From contig NW_013654732.1 of the NCBI RefSeq assembly GCF_000499385.1, forward strand, positions 1 to 15,665: a stretch of DNA of 15,665 bases, written 5' to 3'. The DNA is from Eimeria necatrix (lineage: Eukaryota > Apicomplexa > Conoidasida > Eucoccidiorida > Eimeriidae). The notes beneath the pieces are model-generated. The model was not told the DNA's origin. It made no database searches and saw only the letters and a program-made list of their open reading frames with translations. Shown here one piece after another: positions 14,921 through 15,665 of this stretch. Each line of letters starts with the position of its first letter. Positions within the stretch are counted from its first letter, which is position 1. The translations under genes and the position numbers were made by a program.

Positions 14921-15091
14921 AGTTTCCCATTATCCACATTCTGGCTGCGCCTATTCGCAGGTTTCCCTGAGTGCATGGCGTTCAGCAGATGTTATTGTGT
15001 GGCGTGGCAGTACGATTGGACTTTTGTACAGCCTAGAGCGTTAAGTGTTTTCGCTGCAAGGTTGTTTCAAGTGTGACTCTCCCATCATCAG

Positions 15092-15253
15092 CACCATTTG
15101 TGCTGCAGACAGTGCGTCGGGCTGTTGAGTAATCTGCATTCTGTTTCGTTCAAGACGGTTCGCGTGCCATGCAAAGCTGATGCGTACTTAAAATGCAGTG
15201 ACTGCCACTGGGTTGGTCAAAGTGCGGCATCGGTTGTCGGCGGGGATGAGTGA
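15092..15253 (+). CDS. Cysteine-rich exon-like frame at head of W copy 2
   Basis: Open from an acceptor-like CATCATCAG to TGA at 15253, 53 codons: HHLCCRQCVGLLSNLHSV, then VPCKADAYLKCSDCHW. Cysteine spacing is C-C-x2-C-x18-C-x7-C-x2-C. In W copy 1 the same frame (CCRQCVGLLTSLMPAY) stops after a few codons, so only this copy keeps it. It overlaps the frame at 15192-15308 in a different register, and the latter has better cross-copy support. Confidence 0.2.
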   Translation, partial: HHLCCRQCVGLLSNLHSVSFKTVRVPCKADAYLKCSDCHWVGQSAASVVGGDE

Positions 15254-15308
15254 GAAAACAGCTGGCCCAGGATACTCCGACCGCTTGCACGTAGCCCGGG
15301 CTCCTTGA
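15192..15308 (+). pseudogene. W copy 2 version of the 13241 exon
   Basis: The frame encodes TATGLVKVRHRLSAGMSEKT and then AGPGYSDRLHVARAP before TGA. It corresponds to the first half of the exon at 13241-13440 but stops about 33 residues earlier and lacks the GTAAAA donor. It is either decayed or uses a different exon end. Confidence 0.4.
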
Positions 15309-15665
15309 CGCGCATTTCGTCACTGTCATGTTTTTGGAAAGCTTTGTTTCGAAGACGCAACTAGCTATTTGCTGAGCATCACGTCAGCTGACGCAGCTGG
15401 CATAGCGGAATGTGAGAGCTGAGGACCGCGCGACGTTGAGTAAATCAACCTTCTGTGTATGTGAAGGCAATGTGGCATTAGTCGTTGGTTGCCCAAATGT
15501 TTCGTTCGTTTGGTTGCGGTGTGAGGTCTAGCATGCCGTTTACAGCGAGCAGCCCTCTTAGTATGGTTTTTAGTATGGTTCTTGAGAGCTGCCTGTGTAT
15601 TGGCCGTGGCACGGATGTTTCTGTCGTTGGCAGTCAAAGCTTCCCTTCCGCGACTTTACGCTGGG

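Larger units (their letters stand above)
15092..15630 (+). repeat. Block W, copy 2
   Basis: Counterpart of 13165-13700. Near its end the segment TTAGTATGGTT is directly repeated (15558-15580), a small copy-specific duplication. The minus-strand frame across its last part has no support. Confidence 0.8.

Noticed and set aside
4370..15110. Repeated CTGCAG-R-C-x-GTG strings (for example 4374, 5856, 6178, 6682, 13175, 15104) as a transposon end.
   Set aside because: No matching opposite ends, inverted repeats or target-site duplications; they are better explained as homologous splice-acceptor-like ends or coding LCRPC-type segments of the repeat blocks.
1..15665. tRNA, rRNA, CRISPR array, integrase or transposase, or retroelement coding regions.
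   Set aside because: Searched by eye on both strands; no cloverleaf boxes, regular spacer arrays or recognisable polymerase or transposase motifs were found.

Overview
The window looks like gene-poor eukaryotic nuclear DNA. There are no bacterial-style operons, no long uninterrupted genes, and no tRNA, rRNA, CRISPR or recognisable transposase. The plus strand is visibly richer in T and G than in A and C, there is a (TG)n microsatellite, and there are canonical TATA boxes and GT...AG splice-like signals. I cannot name the organism. A protist or a small-intron eukaryote would fit, and no gene could be assigned to a named family.

The clearest property is internal homology. Much of the window is a mosaic of old, strongly diverged duplications, all in plus orientation: block X (about 1.86-2.09 and 5.95-6.18 kb, ungapped, with a TATA-like element and a splice-acceptor-like end), block L2 (3.07 and 5.61 kb), block L1 (2.97, 5.12 and 7.46 kb), block Y (9.64 and 14.57 kb, continuing into block Z) and block W (13.17 and 15.10 kb, with a fragment at 6.6 kb). 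Several of these keep similar amino acids in one reading frame, so at least some of the repeats appear to derive from exons of a tandemly duplicated, cysteine-containing protein family.

Region by region: 1-1100 holds one possible small secreted 4-Cys protein (528-761) and the TG repeat. 1100-3600 and 5000-6600 hold the X/L1/L2 repeats and two cysteine-rich exon-like frames. 3600-5000, 6600-7400 and 7650-8250 are nearly empty. 8250-14400 is the most convincing coding stretch: a TATA box, a 137-residue frame, and a series of exon-like frames, including two joined in frame by good splice signals (13440/13743). 14570-15620 repeats elements of the preceding 2-5 kb.

The most unusual item is a 65-bp sequence present twice with no differences, inside two different and otherwise badly diverged repeat types. 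It looks like a recent small insertion. It carries two adjacent potential stem-loops and appears to add 22 residues in frame to one exon-like frame and to break another.

Gene models are tentative: most frames are 50-140 codons, close to what chance allows, and the T/G-rich strand inflates cysteine content.
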